A stretch of 64,000 nt of DNA, from contig NZ_SIXF01000005.1 in the NCBI RefSeq assembly GCF_004310665.1, forward strand, positions 225,199 to 289,198, given 5' to 3'. The notes beneath the pieces are model-generated. The model had not been told where the DNA came from. It was given only the letters and a program-made list of their open reading frames with translations, and searched no databases. Each line of letters begins with the position of its first letter. The first letter of the stretch is position 1. This document shows positions 7,969-16,580 of this stretch, in pieces. Source of the DNA: Pedobacter kyonggii (lineage in GTDB: Bacteria > Bacteroidota > Bacteroidia > Sphingobacteriales > Sphingobacteriaceae). Made by a program: the position numbers and the translations under genes.

Positions 7969-8823
7969 ATGGATAAAAGAAATGTCGATGTAGTCGTAAT
8001 ATCCGATGTACATTTAGGCACCTATGGTTGCCACGCGAAAGAACTTCTAAAATATCTTAAGAGCATAAAGCCCAAAACGTTGATTTTAAACGGCGATATC
8101 ATCGATATCTGGCAGTTTAGTAAAAGTTATTGGCCCGAATCGCATATGAAAGTAATCCGTAAACTGATGAAATTCGTATCAGAGGGTGTTCAGGTCCACT
8201 ATCTGACAGGAAATCATGATGAGATGCTCCGCAAATTCGACGGCATGGAAATGGGCACTTTCCATCTCCAGAATAAATTAATTTTAGAGCTGGACGGTAA
8301 AAAGGCATGGTTCTTTCATGGCGATGTTTTTGATGTAACCATGCAGCACTCTAAATGGCTGGCCAAACTTGGTGCGGTTGGCTACGATACGCTAATCCTC
8401 ATCAATAGTTTTGTAAACTGGGTACTTACAGCATTTGGGCGGGAGAAGATGAGCTTTTCGAAAAAAATAAAAGCAAAGTTTAAAGATGCCGTTAAGTTCA
8501 TCAATAGTTTTGAGCAAACTGCGGCAGAACTAGCCATCGAAAAAGGATATCAATATGTAGTTTGTGGTCATATCCACCAGGCTGAGCAACGCGAAATCGC
8601 CACAGAAGATGGAAAAGTGCTTTACCTGAACAGTGGAGATTGGGTAGAAAGTTTAACCGCTTTAGAGTATGAAAATAAAAACTGGACGGTCTTTAAATAT
8701 GAGTACCAACATTTTACGAAAGACGAATTGGATGAAGGAATCCTTTCTGATGCCGAGGATTTAAAAAGTAAACTGGACATAAATATTCTTTTACAGAATA
8801 TAAAATACGAAATTGCCCAATAA
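7969..8823 (+). CDS. Calcineurin-like phosphoesterase, LpxH-like (UDP-2,3-diacylglucosamine diphosphatase family)
   Basis: A 284-residue metallophosphoesterase. Metal-binding motifs are in order: SDVHLG (Asp13, His15), GDIID (Asp43), GNHDE (Asn82, His83, Asp84), FHGD near residue 115 and GHIH near 200. LpxH cleaves UDP-2,3-diacylglucosamine to lipid X in lipid A synthesis on the cytosolic face of the membrane. This protein is longer than enterobacterial LpxH (about 240 residues), and Bacteroidetes carry several such paralogues, so the exact substrate is uncertain. The next gene, a glycosyltransferase, begins 20 bases downstream, suggesting an operon in envelope glycolipid metabolism. Confidence 0.8.
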   Translation: MDKRNVDVVVISDVHLGTYGCHAKELLKYLKSIKPKTLILNGDIIDIWQFSKSYWPESHMKVIRKLMKFVSEGVQVHYLTGNHDEMLRKFDGMEMGTFHLQNKLILELDGKKAWFFHGDVFDVTMQHSKWLAKLGAVGYDTLILINSFVNWVLTAFGREKMSFSKKIKAKFKDAVKFINSFEQTAAELAIEKGYQYVVCGHIHQAEQREIATEDGKVLYLNSGDWVESLTALEYENKNWTVFKYEYQHFTKDELDEGILSDAEDLKSKLDINILLQNIKYEIAQ

Positions 8824-8843
8824 TTTTAGATATTCGGGCATAA

Positions 8844-9833
8844 ATGAAGATACTTTACGCAATACAGGGAACTGGTAACGGTCATATCAGTAGGGCGAGG
8901 GAAATTATTCCTTTGCTACAAAAATATGGCGAATTGGATATTTTAGTAAGTGGAACACAGGCCGATGTGAAACTCAGTCAGCCGGTAAAATACCAGTTGC
9001 ATGGTTTCAGCTTTATTTTTGGGAAAAAAGGCGGTGTAGACCATTTTAAAACATGGCTGAACATGAATCTTTTCCGATTTAGAAAAGATATGAAGCAGTT
9101 GCCACTGAAAGAGTACAACCTTATCGTTAACGATTTTGAACCTGTAAGTGCCTGGGCCTGTAAACTACAGGGCATAGAATGTGTATCATTGAGCCATCAG
9201 GCTGCATTTAAATCTAAAAAAGTACCCCGTCCAAGAACTTTAGATTGGGGAAAGCTTATTTTGAGCCGTTATGCGCCTACCAAATACCATATTGGCTTTC
9301 ATTTCGACCGTTACGATACTTTTATCCATACCCCGGTAATCAGGGCAGAGATCCGGAATCTGAAAAGTGAAAATTTAGGACATTATACGGCATATCTTCC
9401 AGCTATTGACGATAAACGTTTGGTAAAGCTTTTTACACAGCTCCCTGAAGTTACCTGGCAGGTTTTTTCTAAACACAGTAAAGTTGCCTACCGGGAAGGG
9501 AATGTTTTTGTAGAGCCGGTTAACAACGAAAAATTTAATAAAAGCCTGGCCACCTGCGAAGGTTTGTTTACCGGTGGTGGTTTTGAAGGACCAGCAGAAG
9601 CACTTTATTTAAAGAAAAAACTGCTGGTAGCACCTATGCGTTTCCAGTTTGAACAACAGTGTAATGCTTATGCTTTAAAACAGTTCGGTTTACCTGTAAT
9701 TTGGGGAAGTACCAGAAACTGGTTGCCTATTATCAAAAACTGGGTAGAAAATCCGCAACAGCATGAGTTTAATTTCCCGGATGAAACGGCCCGGATCATT
9801 GATGATATGGTGAAGAAATATGCGAGGGTTTAG
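8844..9833 (+). CDS. Glycosyltransferase of the MJ1255/TIGR00661 type (MurG-like fold)
   Basis: A 329-residue protein. The N-terminus has GTGNGHISRA (residues 9-18), a UDP-sugar transferase motif shared with MurG and diacylglycerol glucosyltransferases. The C-terminal domain has GLFTGGGFEGPAEAL followed by KKLLVAPM, the GT28-type nucleotide-sugar binding region. It lies 20 bases after the LpxH-like gene, so the two are probably co-expressed. The acceptor could be a lipid, but that is inference from the fold. Length and motifs are intact. Confidence 0.78.
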   Translation: MKILYAIQGTGNGHISRAREIIPLLQKYGELDILVSGTQADVKLSQPVKYQLHGFSFIFGKKGGVDHFKTWLNMNLFRFRKDMKQLPLKEYNLIVNDFEPVSAWACKLQGIECVSLSHQAAFKSKKVPRPRTLDWGKLILSRYAPTKYHIGFHFDRYDTFIHTPVIRAEIRNLKSENLGHYTAYLPAIDDKRLVKLFTQLPEVTWQVFSKHSKVAYREGNVFVEPVNNEKFNKSLATCEGLFTGGGFEGPAEALYLKKKLLVAPMRFQFEQQCNAYALKQFGLPVIWGSTRNWLPIIKNWVENPQQHEFNFPDETARIIDDMVKKYARV

Positions 9834-9876
9834 TCCTGAGTCTTCAGTCCTGAGTTCAAAGTCAATTTGCTCTCGA

Positions 9877-9905
9877 TTGTCATCTTGAGCGTAGTCGAAG
9901 GATCT
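9877..9905 (+). repeat. Dispersed REP-like repeat, copy 2
   Basis: 28 of 29 bases are identical to the copy at 7535-7563 (C to T at the position after TCAT). Same orientation, just downstream of a glycosyltransferase gene. Confidence 0.75.
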
Positions 9906-9969
9906 CAATGATGAATTAAGTTACTTAGTGATTTGGAAATGAATGTCGGTAGCTTTTGGCTTGTACAGG

Positions 9970-10021
9970 CCCGTTATTCGCTATAGCCCGATAAAGGATC
10001 GGGGCTGTCGCTACTCCCGGG
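9970..10021 (+). repeat. Hairpin-forming intergenic repeat element
   Basis: The centre AGCCCGAT (9985-9992) pairs with ATCGGGGCT (9998-10006), with one bulged G. Outer CCCG (9970) and CGGG (10018) can pair too. The sequence matches my recollection of an element repeated many times in Pedobacter genomes, but no second copy is in this window. Confidence 0.5.
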
Positions 10022-10217
10022 TTTATTTAACGCAAAGCAGCGCTTTTGGGGATGGTTAGCTATACATCGCGTATTTGTACCTTCCGCTGCTACCTATTCA
10101 CTTTGGTCTTAGGCTTATTCTAATCCGTGGCACAATACTGATCGGAACCGATACAAACAGGAACCTGCTTTTCTAAAAATAACAGAACTCACTTTTCTGC
10201 TTTTCATTAGCCAAACG

Positions 10218-10242
10218 GTCTTCGACTCCGCTCAGACTGACA
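10218..10242 (-). repeat. Dispersed REP-like repeat, copy 3 (inverted, diverged)
   Basis: Read on the minus strand it has the core CTGAGCGGAGTCGAAG, a variant of the core of copies 1 and 2 (T to G at one position). It lies 180 bases upstream of the DUF6427 gene. Confidence 0.65.
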
Positions 10243-10425
10243 GATTTATGGATGTCTTTCAATAAGATAAATAACATAAATCCTCCCTTTAGTCTTTAAG
10301 CTTTGGTTTTCTACTCTTGTCCTTCCGCTCAACGCTTATCGCCCTCCGCTTTGGTCTTTAAGCTTAAGTCTTTCTTCTGCTACTATTAAATTATTTTCTT
10401 TACTTTGCCTACTCTTTAAAAAGGC

Positions 10426-11406
10426 ATGATTAATCAGTTTAGAAAGCTAAATCCAATTAACCTCGTATTCTTGCTGGCGTACACATTTTTTTTGCGTATT
10501 GCCATTTTTCATGAAACGCACGATAAGCTGAACTTTGATTTTTTGGAGCCCTTTGCCCGATTATTGATCAATATAGATTTGGATGATGCCTTTACACCAT
10601 ACACCAATATTTTTATCGCAGCACTATTGGTTTATATACAGGCGTTAATTTTCAACCGGGTTGTAAACAACCATAATTTGCTGGCCAAACCCAGTTTCCT
10701 TCCGGGGCTGATGTTTATTACAGGAACAAGTCTGTTTATGCCTTTTATGATACTAAGCCCGGCGTTATTGTGCAACTTTCTGCTGATCTGGATTATAGAT
10801 AAATTTTTAAAACTAGGTAAAAGTGCCAACACTATAACCACTGTTTTCGATATCGGGATGATTATTGGGGTTGGAACATTGATCTACTTTCCGTTTATGA
10901 CCATGTTGCTGATGATCTTTTTAGCGCTGTTGCTTTTTAGGTCGTTTAACTGGCGCGAATGGGTAGCTGGCTTGATTGGTTTTATTACAGTTTTCTTTTT
11001 TCTGGCAGTATTTTATTATTGGAAAGATAATTTAAGTTCGTTTTATCAGATATGGCAACCATTAGGCAATAAGTTTCCTTCGGTTTTTAAAATCAACTAT
11101 AACGATTACCTGGTGCTGATCCCGGTAACAGTAATTATCATACTGGCATCACTACAGCTCCGGGAAAATTTCTTCAGGAGTTTTATCAGTACACGGAAAA
11201 GTTTTCAGCTGTTGTTTTTCATGTTTATTGTTTCTGCAGCTAGTTTTTACCTCAAACCCGATTTCAGGACCTGGCATTTTTTGCTTTGTGTACCGCCAGG
11301 ATCGGTACTGTTGGCATACTATTTTAGCAATGCCAAAAAACGTTGGTTTTACGAAACATTGTTCGTTTTATTTGTGCTTTCGATACAGTATTTTCTGTTT
11401 GTTTAA
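10426..11406 (+). CDS. DUF6427-family polytopic membrane protein
   Basis: A 326-residue integral membrane protein with eight or nine hydrophobic helices and few charged loops. The N-terminal segment with FRKLNPINLVFLLAYTF and a periplasmic FHETHDKLNF loop resembles DUF6427, a family found in Bacteroidetes near lipid A and cell-wall genes. Role unknown. It is flanked by the repeat-rich region upstream and a 155-base spacer before coaX. Confidence 0.7.
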   Translation: MINQFRKLNPINLVFLLAYTFFLRIAIFHETHDKLNFDFLEPFARLLINIDLDDAFTPYTNIFIAALLVYIQALIFNRVVNNHNLLAKPSFLPGLMFITGTSLFMPFMILSPALLCNFLLIWIIDKFLKLGKSANTITTVFDIGMIIGVGTLIYFPFMTMLLMIFLALLLFRSFNWREWVAGLIGFITVFFFLAVFYYWKDNLSSFYQIWQPLGNKFPSVFKINYNDYLVLIPVTVIIILASLQLRENFFRSFISTRKSFQLLFFMFIVSAASFYLKPDFRTWHFLLCVPPGSVLLAYYFSNAKKRWFYETLFVLFVLSIQYFLFV

Positions 11407-11449
11407 CCTTTTTTAACAAATAACTAGAGCGAAACTTGACAAAGATTAA

Positions 11450-11457
11450 TAGCTTTG
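11450..11457 (+). promoter_or_regulatory. Candidate -7 promoter box upstream of coaX
   Basis: TAGCTTTG matches TAnnTTTG. It would give a leader of about 100 bases before coaX. A TTGAC lies only 11 bases upstream, too close for the usual -33 spacing, so confidence is low. Confidence 0.3.
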
Positions 11458-11561
11458 TGCATGATTTTAGCATTAAAGCTTTTTTAGTTTTAATCAAGAT
11501 GGATAAAAAATGGGGTCATTGGAATTTCTAAGAACATATTATTTGCAGTGGGAGATTTTAA

Positions 11562-12296
11562 ATGCGTAGGCTAAGCATTGATATTGGAAATTCTGCTGTG
11601 AAGGTTGCGGTTTTTGCAGATAAGGACATTATTCATCATCAGCGTTTCAATAAAATTGGGATACTTGATCTGGCTCAATTGATTGAGAAGTTTTCGCCAG
11701 CGAAATCCATCATCAGTAGTGTTAACCAGGAAGTTGGACCATTAGAAGTATTTTTAAAAAAGCATACCGGGTATATCCGTTTCTCAACCATGTTAACGAA
11801 CGGCGTACAAAATAGATATAAAACGCCAGTTACTTTAGGATTAGATAGATGGGCTGCTATTTTGGGTGCAAATGGTTTACATCCAACAAATGCAAGTTTG
11901 GTGGTTGATGCGGGTACCTGTATTACTTACGATGTTTTAACCAGTTCTAAGGAATATTTTGGCGGAAGTATAAGCCCTGGTATTAAAATGCGGTTTAAGG
12001 CCGTGCACGAATTTACTGGCCGTTTGCCTTTGGTGGAGTGGGATGCAAATGAAGCTATTGTGGAAGGTACTGATACCCAATCGGCAATTAAAAACGGCGT
12101 TTTACAAGGAATAATAAACGAAATTGAAGGCTTTATTGCCCTAAATAATAAAAAAGAAAGTGCTCTGAAGGTAATTATAACGGGGGGTGATGCTAATTTT
12201 TTGTATAAACAATTACAAAACAGCATCTTTGCGCCTCAAATTATAAAAGATCCTTACTTAGTATTAAAAGGATTAAATGAAGCTATTGCAGATTAA
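11562..12296 (+). CDS. coaX: Type III pantothenate kinase
   Basis: A 244-residue cytosolic enzyme that phosphorylates pantothenate with ATP, the first step of coenzyme A synthesis. The ASKHA-fold motifs are visible: the N-terminal DIGNSAVK phosphate loop (Asp7), GLDRWAAILGA near residue 90, VVDAGTCITYD near 115 with the catalytic Asp, and GGSISPGIKMR near 133. Length is typical. It is followed after one base by the outer-membrane protein gene, and this order (coaX, outer-membrane protein, lptC, ppiD) is, as I recall, conserved in related genomes. Confidence 0.93.
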   Translation: MRRLSIDIGNSAVKVAVFADKDIIHHQRFNKIGILDLAQLIEKFSPAKSIISSVNQEVGPLEVFLKKHTGYIRFSTMLTNGVQNRYKTPVTLGLDRWAAILGANGLHPTNASLVVDAGTCITYDVLTSSKEYFGGSISPGIKMRFKAVHEFTGRLPLVEWDANEAIVEGTDTQSAIKNGVLQGIINEIEGFIALNNKKESALKVIITGGDANFLYKQLQNSIFAPQIIKDPYLVLKGLNEAIAD

Positions 12297-12297
12297 A

Positions 12298-13590
12298 ATG
12301 TACAAAAGAATAAATTATATTGCAGCCATACTCGTTCTAGTTTGTGGTTTAAGTGCTCAGGCACAGGTTACCACTTCATCACCATATTCAAGATATGGAC
12401 TTGGAAATATAAAGGGATCTTTGTTGCCCCAGCTTAGGGCAATGGGTGGAATTTCTACCGCAGTAGGTAAAGTAACAGGGTTCAATTATATTAATATGCA
12501 AAACCCTGCATCTTACGCCGGAATAACTTTAACTACCATTGATGTGGGAATGAGCGCTGGTTTAACCAATCTTTCGCGAAACAATTTAAGCGAAACGAGT
12601 TTCAATTCTACTTTTAGTCATTTGGCATTTGCCGCTCCGGTTACCAAAAGATCGGCCTTGAGTTTTGGTATTTTGCCTTACTCAGATTTGGGTTATTCTT
12701 ACAGAAACACCACCAAAGTTGATACAACCACTTTATACCAGCTTTATGAAGGCGAAGGCGGCTTATCAAAAGCTTATTTAGGTTATGGTTATCGTTTTGG
12801 CGATCATTTAAGAATTGGGGGTAACTTAGAATATATTTTTGGTAACCTCCAAACCACCCGGGCTACAGAATTTCAATCGGTAGGGGCTTATAATGCTAAA
12901 CTTCAAAATAAAAATAGTGTTGGCGGTATAAATTACTCTTATGGCATACAGTACGATTTTAATATCGGTAAGAAAACAATTATGACCCTGGGGTATTCTG
13001 GAAGCACTTCTGGGAAAATAAATTCAACACAAACTTCTTTTGCTACGTTCTACACAAGAGATCAAAGTGGTAATGAAAACCCTGCAGCCGATACGTTAAA
13101 TATCGCGGATAACGGAAAATCTAATCTTACCTTGCCATTAACGCACAATTTTGGGATCTCTATCCAGCAAAATGATAAGTGGATGATTGGTGCCGATTTT
13201 AGAATGAGTAAATGGGCTGCAACAAGTATCAATAATGTAAATCAAGGTTTGCAAGATAGCTGGGGGGCATCGCTCGGTGGCCAATGGACACCAGATGCAT
13301 TTTCTTACAACAGTTATATGAAACGCGTAGATTACCGCCTTGGTGTTAATTACGATAAAACTTATATCAAAATCGGTAATCAGGATATCAAACAAATGGG
13401 TGCATCTTTAGGTTTTGGCTTCCCCTTGCCTACTGCTAACGGTGGTTCAGCATTTTATAAAATCAACTTTACAACCGAGTTCGGACAAAGAGGAACGTTA
13501 AGCGATAATCTTGTTAAAGAGAAGTTTATTAATTTCCACTTAGGCTTTACCTTGAACGATACCTGGTTCCGTAAGTATCGTGTAGACTAA
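12298..13590 (+). CDS. Outer-membrane beta-barrel protein (FadL/PorV-like)
   Basis: A 430-residue protein if the start is ATG 12298, one base after the coaX stop; a longer start inside coaX would spoil the signal peptide. Residues 1-22 form that peptide (ending AQAQ). The mature part begins with SSPYSRYGLG and continues with many alternating amphipathic strands rich in Tyr, Gly and Asn, ending in an aromatic-rich strand, as in FadL- or PorV-like barrels. The substrate is unknown. Its stop overlaps the start of lptC by one base, so it is co-transcribed with an LPS export gene. Confidence 0.75.
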   Translation: MYKRINYIAAILVLVCGLSAQAQVTTSSPYSRYGLGNIKGSLLPQLRAMGGISTAVGKVTGFNYINMQNPASYAGITLTTIDVGMSAGLTNLSRNNLSETSFNSTFSHLAFAAPVTKRSALSFGILPYSDLGYSYRNTTKVDTTTLYQLYEGEGGLSKAYLGYGYRFGDHLRIGGNLEYIFGNLQTTRATEFQSVGAYNAKLQNKNSVGGINYSYGIQYDFNIGKKTIMTLGYSGSTSGKINSTQTSFATFYTRDQSGNENPAADTLNIADNGKSNLTLPLTHNFGISIQQNDKWMIGADFRMSKWAATSINNVNQGLQDSWGASLGGQWTPDAFSYNSYMKRVDYRLGVNYDKTYIKIGNQDIKQMGASLGFGFPLPTANGGSAFYKINFTTEFGQRGTLSDNLVKEKFINFHLGFTLNDTWFRKYRVD

Positions 13591-14162
13591 TGAATTTAAG
13601 AACATTTTTATATGGTCTGTTTCTGGCGTTGCCTTTTTTTCTGGCTTCCTGTGGAGACGACGATCTAAAAAATGCCAGTTCAGTGTCGCCAAATAAAGTA
13701 ATCCTATCAAGGGACCGGACCATCGGTGTCGATATTACTTATAGCGATTCGGCCAGAATTAAGGCTAAAGGTTATGCCCCAATAATGGATAAAGTTACGC
13801 CTAAGAATGGAAGTGCTTATCAGGAGATGATAAAGGGGGTAAATATCGATTTTTATAATCCTAACGGAGCTATTGATGGAAACTTAGTGTGCGATTATGC
13901 CATTAGGAAAGATAGTGAGCTTAAAACCGAATTTAGGAAAAATGTGGTTGTAAAAAACAGTAAGGGCGATACTTTCTCTTCGCAGGAGCTGATCTGGGAT
14001 GAGTCGAAAAAGATTTTTTATTCCAGTCAACGGGTATATGTAAAAGGAGTAGATGGAAGCATTGGCGAAGGCATCAACTTTAAAGCTCCGCAGGATTTTA
14101 GTACCTATGAAATGGATAGCGGAAACGGTGTGCTGAACATGAAGGAAGGCGTAGCGCCGTAG
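13590..14162 (+). CDS. lptC: LPS export periplasmic protein LptC
   Basis: A 190-residue lipoprotein: hydrophobic residues 6-19, then lipobox LASC with Cys21. The mature part has the repetitive beta strands of the LptC jelly roll, with DFYNPNG and the second half rich in SQELIWDESKKIFYS typical of Bacteroidetes LptC. LptC sits on the LptBFG transporter and passes LPS to LptA. In Bacteroidetes it is often annotated as a lipoprotein, unlike the transmembrane-anchored enterobacterial form. Start ATG overlaps the previous stop (TAATG). Confidence 0.87.
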   Translation: MNLRTFLYGLFLALPFFLASCGDDDLKNASSVSPNKVILSRDRTIGVDITYSDSARIKAKGYAPIMDKVTPKNGSAYQEMIKGVNIDFYNPNGAIDGNLVCDYAIRKDSELKTEFRKNVVVKNSKGDTFSSQELIWDESKKIFYSSQRVYVKGVDGSIGEGINFKAPQDFSTYEMDSGNGVLNMKEGVAP

Positions 14163-14174
14163 ACGACGAGATGA

Positions 14175-14299
14175 GTGAATGATAGCGTTTTGAATGAGCG
14201 CATGTTTGAATGGCTTTATTCAAATCATTATTCACTGATACACGCATTCAATCATCCAACTCATTATCTAATTCAATCACTCAAAATTCTGTCATTCAA
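14175..14299. repeat. Imperfect inverted repeat upstream of ppiD
   Basis: Bases 14175-14197 and the reverse complement of 14277-14299 agree at 18 of 23 positions (shared TGAATGA and TTTTGA words). The arms are separated by about 80 bases rich in CATTCA words. It is intergenic, between lptC and ppiD, and may be a decayed mobile element or a hairpin. Confidence 0.4.
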
Positions 14300-14430
14300 A
14301 CATTAAAAGAGGGCCTGTATTTACTTAAAAATTAAACACTTGATAAATAAAATTTTGTGTTTTCTTTTTTGAGGCAAATTTGTATCTTGCGCCCTCTTAA
14401 AAAAGAACTAAATAAATTTATAATTACAAT

Positions 14431-16515
14431 ATGGGATTAATGACATTTTTGCGTAACCGTGCAGGCTATATTCTAGTTTTTGCCATCGGTTTTGCAATTG
14501 TTGCATTTTTAGTAGGTGATGCAATTAACGTGGGTAAACCTTTTTGGGCAGCAGATCAAAAAGTTGTAGGATCAATTGATGGTAAGGATATCAGTATTGA
14601 TGAATTCGGACCAAAGGTTGATCAGGGTGTGAACCAGATGAAACAACAATATGGCGGCAGTGCAAATGCACAGATGACTGCTATGGCTGTTGATCAGGCA
14701 TGGAATGCAGAGTTGGCAAAAGTTTTGTTAACTAAAGAGTACGATCGTTTAGGTTTAACAGTCTCTGAAGATGAATTGTTAGATTTATTACAAGGTCAAA
14801 ACCCTAGCCCCCTAATTAAACAATATTTCTCTAATCCTCAGACAGGACAGTTAGATCGTGCTACCTTGATGAACTTTCTAAAATCGAAAGAACCTCAGGC
14901 TTTGCAGCAATCTAATATGTTACAGGAAGAAATTAAAAACCAGGCCCTTCAGACAAAATATTCTAACCTGATCCGTAATTCGGTTTATGTAACTTCTTTA
15001 GAAGCTACTGATGAATATACCAACCGTAATAAACTGGCTAATTTTAAATACGTAAGTTTAGATTATACTTCTATTCCTGATGCTTCTGTTAAATTAACAG
15101 ATGGCGATTATTCGGAATATTATGATCAGAACAAAGCACGTTTCAACAATCCACAAGAAACACGTGCTTTTGAATACGTTACTTTCAGTATCAGTCCAAC
15201 CAAAGCAGATTCATTGGCAATCAAAGCTCAGGTAGACAAAATTGCTGCTGATTTCCAGGTGGCTAAAAACGATTCACTTTTCGCAGCCATCAATTCAGAC
15301 GTTAAAGTCCCATTTACTTATATCACAAAAGGCAAGTTGGATCCAGCTGTTGATTCGGCAGTATTCGCTTTACCTGCAGGCAGTTTTTATGGTCCGAAAT
15401 TAACAGGTAACTCATACAAAATTGTGAAGGTAGTTTCAACCCGCATCTCTCCTGATTCGGTAAAAGCAAGCCATATTTTAATCGACCCGGCTAAAGTTGG
15501 TGGTGAAGATAAGGCAATAAAACTAGCTGATTCATTAAAAGCATTAATTTTAAAAGGAGCTAACTTTGCAGAACTGGCTAAAAATTACAGTGTAGATGGT
15601 TCGAAAGATCAAGGGGGCGAATTGCCAGCTTTTGCCCGCGGTGCTATGGTACCTGAGTTTGAGAATGCTGCATTTGATGGTAAGACAGGAGATCTTAAAG
15701 TAGTAAAATCTCAGTTTGGATACCATGTGCTTAGAATCGAAAAACAGATCGGTTCATCTAAAGTGGCTAAATTAGCTTACGTAGAAAAAGCATTAAATGC
15801 AAGTAGCAAAACCCAGGCAGCGGCTTACAAAGCAGCAAGTAATTTCTTAACTGATGTGAAAGGTAACGACTTTAGCAAATTTGCTGCACAAAAAGGATTA
15901 AAAGTTGCTGTTGCCGATAAGGTTGCATCCACACAAGGATTTGCAGCTGGATTGGATAATCCACGTAAATTAATTCAAGATGCTTATGCAGCAGATAAAG
16001 GTGATGTATTACCTGAAATTTATACCATGAGCAATGCTTATGTTGTGGCCCGTTTAACTACAATCAGTCCAAAAGGTATTTTATCTTTAGCTGATGTGAA
16101 GAAAGAAATTGAGCCAATGGTAATTAATGCAGTCAAAGCAAAACAATTAAAAGAAAAATTAGCCAACGCAGGTAAAGGAAGTATCGATCAGGTTGCAGCT
16201 AAAGTTGCACGTCCGGTTAATCCAGTACAAAATGTGGTATTTGCTAATCCGGTAATCCCAGGCGTAGCACAGGAAAATGCTTTAGTAGGTAGCGTTTTCG
16301 GTTCACAGCCAGGTAAAGTATCTGCCCCTGTTCAGGGCGAACGTGGTGTTTATGTATTTTCAGTTGATGGATTTACAAATCCTGCACCAATTGCAAATAT
16401 GTTTAAACAAAAAGAAAGCATGATGTTAAGTTTAGGACAGCGTTCATTAGGATCGGCTTTCCAGGCTTTACAGGAAAATGCAAAGATAAAAGACAATCGT
16501 GTGAAATTCTATTAA
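14431..16515 (+). CDS. ppiD: Periplasmic peptidyl-prolyl isomerase PpiD (SurA_N, parvulin domain)
   Basis: A 694-residue protein with an N-terminal membrane anchor (about residues 12-30) and a large periplasmic part. A SurA_N-like chaperone domain covers roughly 35-200. A parvulin-type isomerase domain is at about 343-435, marked by VKASHILI, the Gly-rich GGELPAFARGAMVPEFE segment and FGYHVLRIE. PpiD helps newly exported proteins fold, especially outer-membrane proteins, which fits the neighbouring barrel and lptC genes. Upstream sequence TATCTTGC at 14383-14390 may be its -7 box. A clear terminator follows. Confidence 0.9.
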   Translation: MGLMTFLRNRAGYILVFAIGFAIVAFLVGDAINVGKPFWAADQKVVGSIDGKDISIDEFGPKVDQGVNQMKQQYGGSANAQMTAMAVDQAWNAELAKVLLTKEYDRLGLTVSEDELLDLLQGQNPSPLIKQYFSNPQTGQLDRATLMNFLKSKEPQALQQSNMLQEEIKNQALQTKYSNLIRNSVYVTSLEATDEYTNRNKLANFKYVSLDYTSIPDASVKLTDGDYSEYYDQNKARFNNPQETRAFEYVTFSISPTKADSLAIKAQVDKIAADFQVAKNDSLFAAINSDVKVPFTYITKGKLDPAVDSAVFALPAGSFYGPKLTGNSYKIVKVVSTRISPDSVKASHILIDPAKVGGEDKAIKLADSLKALILKGANFAELAKNYSVDGSKDQGGELPAFARGAMVPEFENAAFDGKTGDLKVVKSQFGYHVLRIEKQIGSSKVAKLAYVEKALNASSKTQAAAYKAASNFLTDVKGNDFSKFAAQKGLKVAVADKVASTQGFAAGLDNPRKLIQDAYAADKGDVLPEIYTMSNAYVVARLTTISPKGILSLADVKKEIEPMVINAVKAKQLKEKLANAGKGSIDQVAAKVARPVNPVQNVVFANPVIPGVAQENALVGSVFGSQPGKVSAPVQGERGVYVFSVDGFTNPAPIANMFKQKESMMLSLGQRSLGSAFQALQENAKIKDNRVKFY

Positions 16516-16536
16516 ATAGAAAATACGTAATTTTGT

Positions 16537-16570
16537 AACCGTTCCGATGATTAGTCGGAACGGTTTTTTT
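16537..16570 (+). terminator. Rho-independent terminator after ppiD
   Basis: AACCGTTCCGA (16537-16547) pairs perfectly with TCGGAACGGTT (16555-16565) around a 7-base loop, followed by a run of T to 16570. Confidence 0.9.
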
Positions 16571-16580
16571 ATTTAAGGCC

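Larger units (their letters stand above)
9834..10425. other. 592-base gene-free region made of dispersed repeats
   Basis: No coding frame is supported. The stretch holds two copies of the REP-like repeat (9877-9905 and, inverted, 10218-10242), a long GC-rich hairpin element (9970-10021), and small tandem words such as TCCTGAGT near 9832 and 9847 and GTCTTTAAGCTT near 10292 and 10354. It reads as a mosaic of mobile intergenic elements. Confidence 0.55.

Noticed and set aside
7535-10242. REP-like copies as a possible CRISPR array
   Set aside because: The three copies are 300-2300 bases apart, in both orientations, with genes between; no regular spacing or spacers and no cas genes.
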